Origin: Breviolum minutum Mf 1.05b.01
Lineage: Eukaryota > Sar > Dinophyceae > Suessiales > Symbiodiniaceae
Length of the DNA stretch: 64,000 nucleotides
Assembly: GCA_000507305.1 (NCBI GenBank)
Contig: DF241772.1
Location: forward strand, 1-64,000
Direction: 5' to 3'
Shown here one piece after another: positions 1 through 11,052 of this stretch. The notes under the pieces were generated by a model, which saw only the letters and a program-made list of their open reading frames with translations, did no database searches and was not told the DNA's origin. How positions within the stretch are numbered: position 1 is the stretch's first letter; each line of letters starts with the position of its first letter. The position numbers and the translations under genes are program-made.

Positions 1-299
1 AACAAAAGACTAAAGCAATTCGGACTAGCCCGGAGACAGGCGGGCTGCGACAAAGTTCGAAGGCCTGTTGCTAGTGCTGGCATGCTGCCAGTGTTGCCTG
101 CTAGTTGGCATGGAACAGCATGGAGGCCAGCTGCGTCAGTCAACAGCGCGTCGCGCAAGGTGTCAGCCTCGATGCGCAAACATTTCTGCTCCTCCTATCC
201 AAGAAAGTTACAGCAGGCGCCGGTGTTTCCCATCTTACGAAAGATGCAAGAACTATATGTAACAGCCCCCTCTTTGGGTATGGCGATACGCTTTGGCTG

Positions 300-467
300 A
301 TGGCTGATGGTTGTTGGTCCTTGGTTGTGGGTTTTTGGTTGCTGGTTGTTGCTTGTTGGTTGTTGGCTGTTGGCTGTTGGTTGGTTGGTTGGTTGGGTGG
401 TTGGGTTGTTGTTGGTTGTTCGTGTTGTTCGTGTTGTTTGTGTTGTTCGTGTTGTTTGTGTTGTTCG

Positions 468-504
<37 letters not shown>

Positions 505-506
505 GC

Positions 507-573
<67 letters not shown>

Positions 574-575
574 GG
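300..575. repeat. Compound G/T-rich microsatellite ending in (GTT)n
   Basis: The tract starts as degenerate TTGGT/GTTGG sequence, passes through alternating TTGTTCG and TGTTTG units at about 412-470, then becomes a nearly perfect (GTT)n run to about 573 with one GCT interruption. Every frame translates to homopolymer (V, L, C on +; Q, N, T on -), so the ORFs crossing it are not evidence of genes. Confidence 0.95.
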
Positions 576-1870
576 TATTGTTGGACTGGTGTTTGATGGA
601 AGGACGATTCTTTTCGTGGCTTGCAATCCAGTTCCAAGCTAGTGGCAATGGGTTCGGATTCAAAAGTTAAACTTATAGCAAGAACGGTACCGTGGCGTTC
701 AGTTTCATCCGTGTTCTGCAAGTGATGATGTTTGCCCTATGTTTATGGCATGTCATTTGGATTGGGAAGGTGAACGATTGCGGAACAAAATTCAAAGGCA
801 AACATTGCAGATCACCCGTCACGTTTTCACAAACTCGAAAATTTTGGATGATATGACTTGGACTTTAAGTGCTATACATAGCTGCGTTGGAAGATTTGGT
901 GACGGCTTTGGTGAATGGTGGCACCTCAATTGGAAGAGGGGGAGATGTGATCGTGGCAACCCCCATTTGGAAAAATAACGCGTTAGTGTTTCAGCTGTGG
1001 CCTGAAGGAATGTTGACACAACATTTTTTGTGTCCAGAACAACGTTTCGTGACGGGTGTTGAAATTGAAATGTTCAATTGTATGATTCATTGTTGATTTG
1101 TTTTTGCATGCTCCGCCATTGTATTGGTACGATTCAATTATGAATAGCGTTGACAGTGATGGTTTGATTTGACCGTGGTAAGGTATTTTTCAATGGATGT
1201 TTTTTTCACGAGTTGGATTTCATTTGCATGAGGATTGAATTTTGTACATGCATGGGGAAGACATACTTCACTACTTCAAGAGACTTGTGCAAGTCACAAA
1301 CTCTGTGGACCGCATGGCCCGGAGCCGACTTCGGCCACAGGAACTTGTACAAGTCACAACAAACACTGAATTTTAATTCTTCTTTGATCATCCAGTTCAG
1401 TTTTTGGCAAAATGAAAGACATTTCAAACCACGTGAATACAAGGCTTGCAAAACACAAAAAAAACCATCGAGTGAATTTTGTTCTTCCATGTGCTGTAAT
1501 TATTAATTCTAACCATGGACCAAATGCTTCGCAAATTGGTCTAAGTTGGCACCATGTGCTTGGCGCCATGTGATGGAAAAGCATTATCAGCGAAAAGCGC
1601 CACTAAAATCATACAGGCAAGGCACCATGACAACTTTGTGAGTGCCTTGCACAGGTAGTTGGCAGCTAAGTAAGGCTTCTGCAAGGTATCGTATGTATTT
1701 GGGTTGATTGCACATGGGTTTGGGCTGAATATGCTCCAGTTTCGAGAAAGACAAATTCAACGAGTACGAATTACAGTCTCGGTACTCTTTCATGGATTTT
1801 TTTTTGTGCAAACGCAGGCGCATGGACGCTCCAATCGCTGGGATCAGGCAGGGTACTGAGTGGTTGCAGG
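576..1870. other. Spacer or intron upstream of the PPR block
   Basis: No convincing coding sequence is seen; short ORFs here have no recognisable motif. An imperfect direct repeat ACTTGTGCAAGTCACAAA (1283-1300) / ACTTGTACAAGTCACAAC (1343-1360) lies 60 bp apart. T-rich AG sites just before the next gene (about 1817 and 1869) look like splice acceptors. Confidence 0.5.
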
Positions 1871-3097
1871 ATGTTGTTTGATAAAGAAATGGAAGGGTTG
1901 AAGCATTCCTTGTACAGAGCCATAGCATTTTCGAGTGTCTGGGAGGCTTTGGATATCTTTGATCACTTGCGGTCAACCCAATTAGAAGTTGACAAAGTCT
2001 GTTGTGGTACTGCTCTGCAAGCATGCAGCAAACGTGGCTGGCAGCGAAGCATTGGTTTATTTTGGGAAACTCGATTGCAGTCCATCCAGCCATCCTTAAT
2101 CTCCAGCAACGTGCTTCTGCGAGCAGTTTCCAAACACGAACCTTGGGCTAAACTCTTACGCTTTTTGTCTTGGATGATGATGGCTGACTTCACTTTAGAT
2201 TCGCATACTTTTGGTGCACTGGGTTCATTGCCGTGGGCATTCTCTCTTCGAAATGTGGGAGATCCAACCACTCCAATCTTACTCAATACTGTCATCTCCT
2301 CCATGCCAAGCAAATCGTGGCCTTGGAGTTTCCAACTTTTGGGAAAGTTTCATTCAAATCGCTTGGCTGCAGACACTGTTTTATTAAACAGCTTACTGAC
2401 CACCTTGGAACGATCATGTCAATGGCAGTCTGCGATTCAGTTTCTTGTCTCTTGCATGAAAAAAAGCCATGGTACTACCGCTACTCCCAACACTGTCAGT
2501 TTTAATGCTTGTTTGAGTGCTTGTGATGCTGCTCATGAAGTCCAGCAAGCATTGTTACTGCTCCACTCAATGGAAAAGGATCATGATACTCAACCTGATG
2601 TTGTTTCATTCAGTGCAGTGCTCAGTGCATGTGCGAAAACAGCGCAATGGGAAACTGCTTTAGAACAAGTAGCAGACATGAGGTTGCGTGAAGTCTCTCT
2701 AGATACTATTGCCTGCAATTCCTTGTCTTCAACCTGCGCAGAAGCAATGCAGTGGGAGAGAAGTTTGCAGCTGTTGGACTCAGATACAGTTGACACTGTG
2801 ACTTTTAATGCCGTTCTGAAAGGTTTGGAGAAGTCTATGCTTTGGCAACATGCTTTCGCAATTCTAAGTGTGATGGAAGGGAAGCAGGTGAAAGCCAGTC
2901 TTATTACATATAACACCTTGATGAGCACTTGTCAAAAGTGCAGCCAATGGGAGTGGTCCATGCATATTCTATCTAACATGAGCCCCGATCAACTGGGCCC
3001 CGACCTGGTCTCCTACAATACATGCTTGGCGGCCTGTAAAAAAGGCACGGCCTGGCAAGAGTCACTGCTTCTTTCCAGAAACTTGCAGAGGACCTGA
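1871..3097 (+). CDS. Pentatricopeptide repeat (PPR) protein, probably a large terminal exon
   Basis: The 408-residue product is almost entirely PPR helical repeats. I count about nine motifs of roughly 35 residues, each with a helix-A signature such as VSFNACLSAC, VVSFSAVLSAC, VTFNAVLKGL, ITYNTLMSTC or VSYNTCLAAC, followed by a helix-B W-x-x-A/S-L pattern such as QWETALEQV or QWEWSMHIL. PPR proteins bind single-stranded RNA and act in plastid or mitochondrial RNA processing, stability or editing; that role is family knowledge. The block is intronless for 1.2 kb and ends at a TGA. The reading frame is open upstream of the first ATG and acceptor-like AG sites occur at about 1817 and 1869, so it may be the last exon of a longer gene whose targeting peptide is on an upstream exon. 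No DYW or E domain is visible. Confidence 0.9.
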   Translation: MLFDKEMEGLKHSLYRAIAFSSVWEALDIFDHLRSTQLEVDKVCCGTALQACSKRGWQRSIGLFWETRLQSIQPSLISSNVLLRAVSKHEPWAKLLRFLSWMMMADFTLDSHTFGALGSLPWAFSLRNVGDPTTPILLNTVISSMPSKSWPWSFQLLGKFHSNRLAADTVLLNSLLTTLERSCQWQSAIQFLVSCMKKSHGTTATPNTVSFNACLSACDAAHEVQQALLLLHSMEKDHDTQPDVVSFSAVLSACAKTAQWETALEQVADMRLREVSLDTIACNSLSSTCAEAMQWERSLQLLDSDTVDTVTFNAVLKGLEKSMLWQHAFAILSVMEGKQVKASLITYNTLMSTCQKCSQWEWSMHILSNMSPDQLGPDLVSYNTCLAACKKGTAWQESLLLSRNLQRT

Positions 3098-3149
3098 ACG
3101 TTTCAACGAACATGTCGGTATTGGAATGGTATTGATGTAATAATATAAC

Positions 3150-3212
3150 TACTGTATATATATATATATATATGTATCTCTCTCTCTCTCTATATATATA
3201 TATATACACGAT
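3150..3212. repeat. (TA)n-(TC)n-(TA)n microsatellite
   Basis: Two TA runs flank a TCTC run about 60 bp after the PPR stop codon, in the 3' flank. Purely simple sequence. Confidence 0.9.
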
Positions 3213-3370
3213 ATTATATGTGTATGCACACATACAGATGACTTGTCGTCATTTTTCAGTTTATGCCGTGGTAAAACGTAACATGTCAACCGATGTGATT
3301 CCTCTTTTTTTTCATAATTACATTCAGATTGCTCAGCCTTGACCAGCAATCTGTTCAATAAAGGTAGGAC

Positions 3371-3559
3371 TTGTTGATCATGTCGAAAAGGATGGACGTG
3401 GTGGGTTGGCTGGAGCTACTGGGTGCTCTCATTGACGGAGGACAGATGCACTTTGCAGTGGTTGTTCTGGAAGATCTGATGGCCGAAGTCTTGAATCTTT
3501 TTGCTGATGATGTGGAGGAGACGAAGATCGAAGATCGGCAAAATAGATTGGAGATGTAA
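3371..3559 (+). CDS. Hypothetical small ORF (62 aa)
   Basis: The predicted peptide is acidic and amphipathic, with segments such as GWLELLGALIDGG and LNLFADDVEETKIEDRQ, and the composition is protein-like. No family is recognised. The same strand and proximity to the PPR block suggest a separate small exon or a decayed gene. A T-rich stretch precedes it at 3305-3320. Confidence 0.3.
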   Translation: MLIMSKRMDVVGWLELLGALIDGGQMHFAVVVLEDLMAEVLNLFADDVEETKIEDRQNRLEM

Positions 3560-3706
3560 AAATTGGGTTTGATTGCAAAGTTATTGTCATTCGAGTCCCA
3601 ACATTAGTCTACGGCAATCAGTTGAAATTTCCAACGGACACTTCTGGTAATCTCTTTACAGATGACTTTTCTGCAGGGTGTGGATCAGGAAGGGTGATTA
3701 AAATTT

Positions 3707-4330
3707 ATGGTGCAAGGAACTGTCTTGCATATGCCAACTAACAAACCCAGAGGAAGGATTCCTCACAGACCTTGCGAGGCCCTACGACCTATGGGACTTG
3801 CTGTCACCGCATGTGATTACTTGGAATCTGTCCAGATCACATCACCCTCTGCCGTATTGGATCGTTGCTTATGGCGGTATATGATGAAGCCATCTTTAGG
3901 TCGATTGCTCAGCTTGTGGGAGCGAGCAGATTCGGGAAGCCAACTAAGAGATGAGGTCTTGGAAGGTCAACATAGTTTGGGAACGTGCTTTACAAAACAA
4001 GCACTTCAAATCCTATGTGATATGCAACAATGGCCATCTGAAGAATGTCCATGGGTATTGCTTGCTCGTCGAGATACTTTGGGAAGATTGGCAGTTGATG
4101 CACCAGAAGCATTCGAAACACAAGATCGTTCTGCCAGCACCATCTTGGCATGGATATCTTGCAGCTCCAAGAGCCGTGGGCGACTGAGTGGGTTCAATCA
4201 AGATGGATCACGGCAGTGGTTACGACCCATTCAAGTGGAACACGAAAGGCAACACTTGCCTGAGGGCCATGTGGGGGCTGGAAACATGGAGCTGGATTCA
4301 GACAAGACTAGTGAGACTGTGTGGAGCTAG
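3707..4330 (+). CDS. Hypothetical ORF (207 aa), PPR-neighbour
   Basis: This is one of the longer non-repetitive ORFs in the window. It contains protein-like stretches such as LGRLLSLWERADSGSQLRD and ALQILCDMQQWPSEECPW, which resemble helical repeat material but have no clear PPR helix-A signature. It could be a real exon, a decayed PPR paralogue, or chance. The last third (GRLSGFNQDGSRQW onward) is less protein-like. No signal peptide or membrane segment is seen. Confidence 0.35.
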   Translation: MVQGTVLHMPTNKPRGRIPHRPCEALRPMGLAVTACDYLESVQITSPSAVLDRCLWRYMMKPSLGRLLSLWERADSGSQLRDEVLEGQHSLGTCFTKQALQILCDMQQWPSEECPWVLLARRDTLGRLAVDAPEAFETQDRSASTILAWISCSSKSRGRLSGFNQDGSRQWLRPIQVEHERQHLPEGHVGAGNMELDSDKTSETVWS

Positions 4331-4423
4331 GGTTACAGTAGTAGTTTTTTTTGTTGTAGGCACCCTCAAAAAACAGTTGTGATGCGGGTTTTTGTTCATA
4401 TCGTTTTTTGGCAGATTAGCGCA

Positions 4424-4438
4424 CACACACACACACAC
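4424..4438. repeat. (CA)n microsatellite
   Basis: Short ACAC run in spacer DNA. Confidence 0.8.
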
Positions 4439-5473
4439 ATCTTGGAGGTCTGGTCATGCAGAAAGGCAAGCACTGTTGAGTGTGATGCAGCCTTCGAAAC
4501 TTCACTGCAAAGCTGGGGGGGTTGTGTCGACTTCAAAAAGAGCATTTGCAATGAAACGTCCTGTCTCTAGCTGTTGGTAGCTGCTAGCTTCTGATGTTTT
4601 TTTCTGCTATTTAAAAAATCCAAACTAAGGAAAGGTATGCCAACCTTTCCAAGTGCTGCAACGGGAGCAGTGAGGCTATTTGTCACTCATACACTGTGCA
4701 TATCCTGTTTGGCAGCTTGTTTTCAGTACAAGAGTTTACATCCTGCATTGCACTTCACAGTGTCTTTCACTGTTCTTTGAGGGTACAACTTGGCCCGCTA
4801 GCATGACTCGTTGGCCTGGTATATGACCATGCCATCAGTTACTCAAGTCGTTGATGATGTCCCTATCTCCGTGTGACCTGGGGTACAAAAGAGCACCGGT
4901 GCACCTCCGAAGTTTAACAGCGAGTTTTTCCCCCCGCAAAAATGATGCGACTGGAAGACGATCCTTTTCTTTTTCTTTTTGGGTCTCGGTGAATTTTTCA
5001 GGGGCTTTTGCTGTTAAACATTCCAGGGGGATTTTTTGGTTTTTGCATCTGTTTTTTTTTGTTTTTTACCGAAATCAAAGGAGGACATGCATCTTTTCAA
5101 AATCGGGATTTTTCTTTCGCTGGTAAAAATTCTGCTCAAGTTGGGTCCCGCCTGGCCTACCCACGTCCCGGTGGGGAGGGAACGGAACCCAACCATCTGC
5201 ATGGGAACTCAGCTGGTGATATGGTTTTGGGAAACGAACCTTCGCGTCTTTTAGCGCGGCTTACTTCGGGTATGTCTCCGTCATTTTTTTCCATCCTTGA
5301 AGATTTTACACACTGGGAAAACACACGGGACCGATTGACCAGCTGGAAGAATTGTGTCAGAATTTGTGTCATGTATGTTTTCTTGGTCGCATATGGTGGC
5401 TTGGATGTGATGGCTGTGAGGCTTGGCAGTTCCAGCTGCCGCCATGAAGGCATGGGAGGATGAGATTGGGATG

Positions 5474-5586
5474 TACCCTGCGGGAAAAACTAACGGCTGG
5501 AAGCTGAAAATCACCTGTTTTGAAGAGGAAAATAATCTTCCAAACCTTCTTTTTTTTGGTTCCATGTTTCGTTTTTCGGGAGTGTA
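5474..5586. mobile_element. Family-A TIR element (A1)
   Basis: The left end reads TACCCTGCGGGAAAAACTAA and the right end GTTTTTCGGGAGTGTA, which pair as imperfect terminal inverted repeats beginning and ending with TA. The internal GGAAAATAATCTTCC motif recurs in other copies. Confidence 0.7.
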
Positions 5587-5957
5587 TTTGATTCACTTGA
5601 TACTACCTTTGCAAAAGCGTGGTTCCTTGATGGTTGCATTCGATTCTCGCGAACTCGCCAGCTTCTCCTCAACCTTTTGAGTCCAATGGACTCATTTTGT
5701 TGCGGCCGGGGGCTTCAGTTCAGGGAGAAGTTTGTTTGTCGCATCGTTTTTGGCTTGGAAAATGCAGTTCTTTCCCCATCAAACGAGGCTGTTCCTTGGA
5801 CTTTGGAATCAAGGCACATTGTGGGTGATGAATTTCACCAAAGAATGAGATGTGGGTCATGAATGTTCTGCTTCTATCCGCTTGCAGCTCATCCTTCTGT
5901 ACCAGTCCGCTCTTGCCTCAGTATTTGATCATTTTGCAAGAAAATGGAAGATACTGA

Positions 5958-6060
5958 TACTGTTGATGGACAAAATCCTGCACCACCAAAGATGATGATT
6001 ACCCCATTATTTAGGAGTTTAACCATTCCAGGTGGTGCAGGATTTCTTCCATCAACAGTA
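5958..6060. mobile_element. Family-G hairpin element (G1)
   Basis: The termini TACTGTTGATGG and CCATCAACAGTA are perfect inverted repeats. An inner pair ATCCTGCACCACC / GGTGGTGCAGGAT extends the stem. The loop carries ACCCCATTATTTAGGAGT. Closely related copies are at about 18131, 59345 and 59685. Confidence 0.85.
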
Positions 6061-7503
6061 CCAATGGCACCATTGCCATGACTTTGCTTCTTGTTTGTCT
6101 CTCTGCACAGTTGAGCTGCACCTTTGACGTGTTGAGCGTGTTGAACAGCTATGTCCTCGAAGCGAAAGTGCAGCAGTCCTAGTACGAAACGGAGTAGTTG
6201 GAGGGAAACGGAATCCGGCGCTATAAGAAGACTCCATTGCAGGTTTTGACGGATTGACTACCAAGTTCCACCTGGTTTCTCAAAATTCTCGGCCACCCGG
6301 GAGTCGGCAATCCCCGGCAATGCTACGCTAAGGTTTGAGGAGAGTTCGCCATCATCAGAGGTTGCCCATCCAAAACTTTGCTGCTAAGTTCACCTATCCT
6401 TTGTGAAGTTGATAGGTTTTGATCCTGTTTTGCAAGGCCTTCAACCTCTTTTGTGCCCTGGGAAGCATTCCCTTCATCCTCTGCGGGTGGTCTGGTGTTT
6501 TGCCAGGGGCCCTAAAAGATGACGTTTTTTTTTGGAAAGCTCGGCAGCTTGTGGGAAGTTCCGGAAGGTCACAAGCTGAGACGCATTTGCGGCTTTATCT
6601 TGTTGGGGATCCTGAGGATTTTTTTTGTTGAGAAGGCACAAGGTCTGAGTTATGATAAAACATGTCCACACAGTGAGTTCATGATGATGCCAAGTACTGC
6701 TAGCGTTACATTCCAGGCAGTCTGCAGACTTAGGAGCAAAGATAGAATGGCGCGGTTTATGTGCTGTATTTGCTTCAGGCCTATTTGCTTGCCAATCTTG
6801 GGCTGGACACTGGAATTGTGGTTCTGTCCCTCTTCCATGCCAGTTGTTCTCAGCTTCCGCCTGAGTTTTTTTGCTAAAAGTGGCAGGTGCAAACGTGTGA
6901 CACGTGATTCACACGGTTATGACATGACGACTGTGTAATTTGTAGCTCAGGCTGCCTGCAACCGGTGCTGGGAGTGCCTCCTCTCCGATAGGAAGCCGTG
7001 TTTGCGAAGCATCAATCAAATGCTGGGAGTGCCGCTCTGTGTTTGTTTCCCACATACCACACTTGTCACATTTTTTAACGCCTTTGGCCCAATAGGTTTT
7101 AGGTCAAGTTCAGCAGATCTTGGCTTCTTTTCTCATCACCATGTTTGATAGCCACTATTAACTATTAACTCTACTTTCAAGTGGTTTAACAGTTTAACAG
7201 CCTTGCAAAAGGCTTCATGACGGCTTCGCCTTGACAGCCAACGGTTTTTCTTTGTTTTGGATCCAAACGACGCCGGGCTCAACGCTTCACCAAGCGTTGG
7301 AGCCCAGCATGGGAGCTACAAAAAATGTCGTCCCATGGGGAAAGACGTGCCGAAGTCCGTGGAGCTCTTGACCAAAGAGGTGAAGACATTGGGTACTGTT
7401 CTCGGTGAAAAGCAAGGGTTCCGTGGAGAGAATTGGAAAAGATAGCAGTATAGATCTTACATGCATTGACATGAAGATGTTGATGTAAGGCTTACAGAGT
7501 GGA

Positions 7504-9365
7504 TGGTTTCAAGCATTGCAGCTACTTGCAGAAGCAGACAGTCTCTTGAATGCAGTTATGGAGATGTTCCACTGCTGCCTCAGATTTTGAATGTTGTTTG
7601 CTCCGAGATGTTCTGGAACTAGATGTGATCGCCTTTGGTGCTGCGATTAGTGCGGATCTTGGTATCAACAAATCCTTTACTGCCCCGAAAACTAACAAAT
7701 GTCCCCTGAAAAAATAGTGAGTGGAAGGGTGATCCTTCTCTTTTGAAATGCCCCCCTTTTCTTGGGGGACATGTTGGCTTTCGTTTTTTTTGTTTTTTCG
7801 TTTTAGTCAAAATCTATGTGTTGCTTCAACATGGGTATTCCTCAAACATGCAATTTTTGGTGTGAAAAAGAGGCGCATGCAGCCATGGGTTTCCTGGTGC
7901 TTGGAACTGGGCCCTTCATTTGTTTCAGGAAGCCCAGGTGCGGCGAAATTGATTTTTGAAGGCTTTAAGCTGACAGCGGATCCGAGGATTTTAGCTTCAA
8001 ATCGTTGGAAGCTGCCGTGATGTTATAGTTGATTCAACATGTCATGTCGGATTTTCTATGATTTTCTTTGATGGTCCCCTTTAGAAGCGCAAAAAATCGC
8101 TTATCAGGACCTATGTCAGTTGTCAGCTTGCCGATTCACAGCTGATTTATGACTTTGGGATTGGAATTTTGTTTCAGACAGTGGAATTCACACCATCAAC
8201 TGCGAGACAGGGTTACAGAGGTTACCCAACCATTGGCCATATGAAGGGTTGGTTCACCCTAACCCTGGAGCTAGATGTTTTAGCGTATCGTTGCATCAAT
8301 TGAATTGTAAAAGGCACGTTTTCCTCCAACTCCTAAACTTCTTGGAGCTGCCGACTTCTCAGTCCGTCCATTTGGGGTTCGAGAAGTGAAAAGCTGGCTG
8401 TTTGAAGATGACTTTATGATTTTTGAGCAAAAGATTTGGCATCATCAATTTTCACTTTTTGAGTCATGTTTTTAACCATATTTGTTTGGAATTGCCCCCT
8501 TGGTTTGTTCAGCTTGTGAATCTGGTGAAGCATCTTTCGGACTCTTTTTTTTTGTTTTCGACCGTTTGCTGCGACAGCTGCTGGCTTGGGGGTGACAGTC
8601 CTACAAAGGTGATAGCAGCTTGTAGTCGTGCGACAAGATGGGCAGAGGCCAAACAGAGTCCGTCTAGAAGTTTCAGACTGGTCAGAAGGGTGTTTGTCCA
8701 AGGCATTGAAAGAAACTCTAAAAGATCTTTTGCTGTTGTTTCGAGGTGTGTACTTTTTGATTGCTTTTGGTTTGAAACTGTAATGTGAAGTTTTTGAATA
8801 TCGAAGGGTTGCAAGAGAAGCGCGTTTTTGGAGATTTTCTAAGCCAGGCTTTGCACTTGTTCTTGGAACCGAATCAGGCAAGGGGTTGGGGGGTTTTTCT
8901 ATCATGTAAGGATGTGCACCCCTGACATGGTTTTTACACAGTCTTCACATGTCTTCACCGTGTTTTGCCATGTTGCTATGGCCTGGGCCTGCTTTCTCGT
9001 CCCCTGGAACCTTTCCGCCAGATTCCCAGAAATGCCATTATGTGCAGCACTCTCCTTCGAGCGGCTCCAGCGGTCCTGCCCTCAAAGTGTTTGGATCTTG
9101 GTCACCCGGAGAGTTGAGAATCTGAATCTTGACAGATGATGATGGAATCCTTGATGGAGGTGTGGAACCATGGGATATCCTGATTTTTTTTTTGTCAAAA
9201 AAAAAAGAGCAGAGTTCGGGAACCGACTGATTTGCTGTTTTTTGTTTGTTTTTGATTCAAGGTGCTCAGGTGCCATGTGGTTTTCACCATTTTTGACTAC
9301 TTGTGGGTTTTTAAGAGGTGGCCATGTCAAGGGCAGTGAAACTTGACACCATCGCATACAATGCG
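7504..9365 (+). CDS. Fragmented PPR gene: 5' group of single-motif exons
   Basis: Separate short segments read as half or whole PPR motifs on the + strand. At 7504-7560 the frame gives FQALQLLAEA. At about 7590-7655 a second frame gives LLRDVLELDVIAFGAAISA. At about 8609-8650 VIAACSRATRWAEA appears, preceded by ACAAAG. At 9318-9365 the frame gives VAMSRAVKLDTIAYNA, preceded by AAGAG and followed by a stop if not spliced. These are the DTIAYNA/VIAFGA helix-A and W-x-E-A helix-B signatures of PPR proteins. The frames differ between segments, as expected for exons. Whether these join the 3' group (12843-19056) across the PCP gene, or are a second gene or decayed copies, cannot be settled from sequence alone. 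Confidence 0.5.
7683..7784. mobile_element. Family-A TIR element (A2)
   Basis: It begins CCCCGAAAACTAACAAATGT and ends GGGGGACATGTTGGCTTTCG, imperfect inverted repeats. It lies about 30 bp after the PPR-like exon ending near 7655, so probably within the intron. Confidence 0.7.
8208..8268. mobile_element. Family-E short hairpin (E1)
   Basis: CAGGGTTACAGAGGTTACCC faces GGTTCACCCTAACCCTG across a short loop containing AACCATTGGCCATATGAAGG. A closely related copy lies at 62567-62638. Confidence 0.7.
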
Positions 9366-9656
9366 TGAGCCTTGATGATTTTCTTGAAAAGGTAAGGCGA
9401 TTGTAAGGATACAACAATTGCCAGCATGCCGGGCTGAGGCAGCCATGGGTTCCTGTGAACGTGGAAGCAGATGGCAGATTTCAATGAGATTGTGGAACAA
9501 GGTCCAAGAGGCCGAACGTGACAATGAGAAACACACGAAGTTGTGAAGCCAATCAAAACCCGGAACCCAACTGACCCTTGTTTTGAGTGGAGTTTTAGGC
9601 CTGGTTTTGGGGGGGTTGACCTTCAAAAATGGCAGAGGTCATTTGGGTTCCAGATA

Positions 9657-9730
9657 GATGCCCTGTTTTTTTGTCTTCACTAGAGGAGGAAGCAGCTGCC
9701 AGGCAATGCTGTATAATATAGATTTGTTAG
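9657..9730. repeat. PCP-flanking direct repeat, upstream copy
   Basis: About 75 bp starting GATGCCCTG and ending AATATAGATTTGTTAG. It is nearly identical to 11053-11130, with one 4-bp insertion and two or three substitutions, and so brackets the PCP gene. Sequence on either side of the two copies is not similar. Confidence 0.85.
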
Positions 9731-10070
9731 TTGACACCGAGCAAAATCTGCTTCACCTCGTGTATGTAATTGCTCATGAATAAAGAGCCACTGTCTAAAT
9801 GGCAATGCAGTCAACAGATCCGCTTCCGCAATTTGTTGATCCTAACTTCCCGGGAATGGGAATGGATTGACTAGAGAATTCTGTAGAGTTGCTTGACGAC
9901 AACATGGTCAGTTTCTTGCTTTTTGCAGGTCATTCCCTGCGTGTACCTGAAAAGGAAGCTAACCCATACTAAGACTTCTCCAATACCACCATCTTGTACA
10001 ACATCTTCGCAGACATGTTCCTGTGTCATGTGGAGAGTTTTCTTCAAGCAGCCCTGCCTTTGGCCTGGTT

Positions 10071-10071
10071 N
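10071..10071. other. Single N: probable collapsed assembly gap in the PCP gene
   Basis: The N replaces the first base of the codon before the PCP sequence GA-GCC-GCC-GCT-GAT. Upstream of it no PCP N-terminal sequence or transit peptide is present in any frame, although the family always has them. Confidence 0.7.
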
Positions 10072-10073
10072 GA

Positions 10074-10862
10074 GCCGCCGCTGATCCTGAATTGTTGAAG
10101 AAGGCAGCTGATGCTCACCACAAAGCCATCGGCAGCATTAGTGGACCAAATGGAGTAACTTCTCGTGCTGACTGGGATGCAGTGAATGCGGCCCTTGGCC
10201 GTGTGGTCGCTTCTGTCCCAAAGCAAAAGGTCATGGACGTCTATGATGCAGTCAAAGACATCACCGACCCCAAGGTGCCAGCTTACATGAAGTCCTTGGT
10301 GAACGGTGCAGATGCGGAGAAAGCCTACCAAGGTTTCTTGGAGTTCAAGGATGTTGTGGCCGCAAACCAGGTGACCACCGCTAGCGCTGCTGCCACGGTG
10401 CCCACTGGAGACAAGATTGGCACAGCTGCTAAAGCTTTGTCCGATGCATCATATCCATTCATCAAGGACATCGATTGGCTGTCAGACATTTACCTGAAGC
10501 CATTGCCTGGCAAGACTGCCCCAGAGACCTTGACAGCCATCGACAAGATGATCGTCATGGGAAGCAAAATGGATGGCAACCTCTTGAAGGCAGCCGCTGA
10601 GGCACACCACAAGGCCATTGGCAGCATTGATGCCAAGGGTGTCACATCTCCTGCAGACTACGAAGCGGTGAACGCAGCTTTGGGCCGTATTGTGGCGTCG
10701 GTGCCAAAACAAACCGTCATGGATGTGTACAACTCAATGGCAAAAATTGTGGACCCAAGCGTGACCAACAACATGTTCTCTAAGGTCAACCCCTTGGATG
10801 CATTGTCTGCTGCCAAGGGCTTTTACACCTTCAAGGATGTTGTGGAAGCTGTCCAGCGCTAA
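10074..10862 (+). CDS. Peridinin-chlorophyll a-binding protein (PCP), long form, 5' part missing
   Basis: PCP is the water-soluble light-harvesting protein of the dinoflagellate thylakoid lumen; it binds peridinin and chlorophyll a and passes energy to photosystem II. The 262 visible residues match the long form, which is a tandem duplication of one all-helical domain. HHKAIGSI occurs at residues about 15 and 178, VNAALGR at 37 and 199, VMDVY at 53 and 215, and a SYPFIKDIDWLSDIY second-domain start lies near 126. The C-terminus (TFKDVVEAVQR, then TAA) is intact. The first half of domain 1 (the part that would carry the first helices and the KMIVMG motif) and the plastid transit peptide are absent upstream, right at an ambiguous base (10071). 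The coding part is intronless and GC-richer than its surroundings, as expected of a highly expressed dinoflagellate tandem gene. Family and function are certain; the 5' truncation is probably an assembly artefact but could be a real chimera. Confidence 0.95.
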   Translation, partial: AAADPELLKKAADAHHKAIGSISGPNGVTSRADWDAVNAALGRVVASVPKQKVMDVYDAVKDITDPKVPAYMKSLVNGADAEKAYQGFLEFKDVVAANQVTTASAAATVPTGDKIGTAAKALSDASYPFIKDIDWLSDIYLKPLPGKTAPETLTAIDKMIVMGSKMDGNLLKAAAEAHHKAIGSIDAKGVTSPADYEAVNAALGRIVASVPKQTVMDVYNSMAKIVDPSVTNNMFSKVNPLDALSAAKGFYTFKDVVEAVQR

Positions 10863-11052
10863 GCTGCGAGGACGAGATGCTGGCACTTTTGTATAGGGCA
10901 TTACTTTTTTGATTGCATACATTGATTTGCTATGCATGCTTTGTGTTGGCTGTTGAAACATATTTAAACTCTTGAGCTGCATGGGTTCTGACCAGTCCAG
11001 CGTCATCCTGGACAGAGCAGGCAATCCAAGCAAGATGAAAATGGAATCCTGA

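Larger units (their letters stand above)
4440..7500. other. Gene-poor spacer with mobile-element remnants
   Basis: No gene is convincing. The stretch contains T-rich tracts, one family-A element (5474-5586), one family-G hairpin (5958-6060) and a short PPR-like string (SVTFQAVC, near 6702-6725) that may be an isolated PPR exon or a decayed copy. Confidence 0.45.

Noticed and set aside
105-721. Long ORFs on both strands over the first GTT tract (poly-Q, poly-N, poly-V, poly-L)
   Set aside because: They are open in all frames because of the trinucleotide repeat; flanks show no coding signal.
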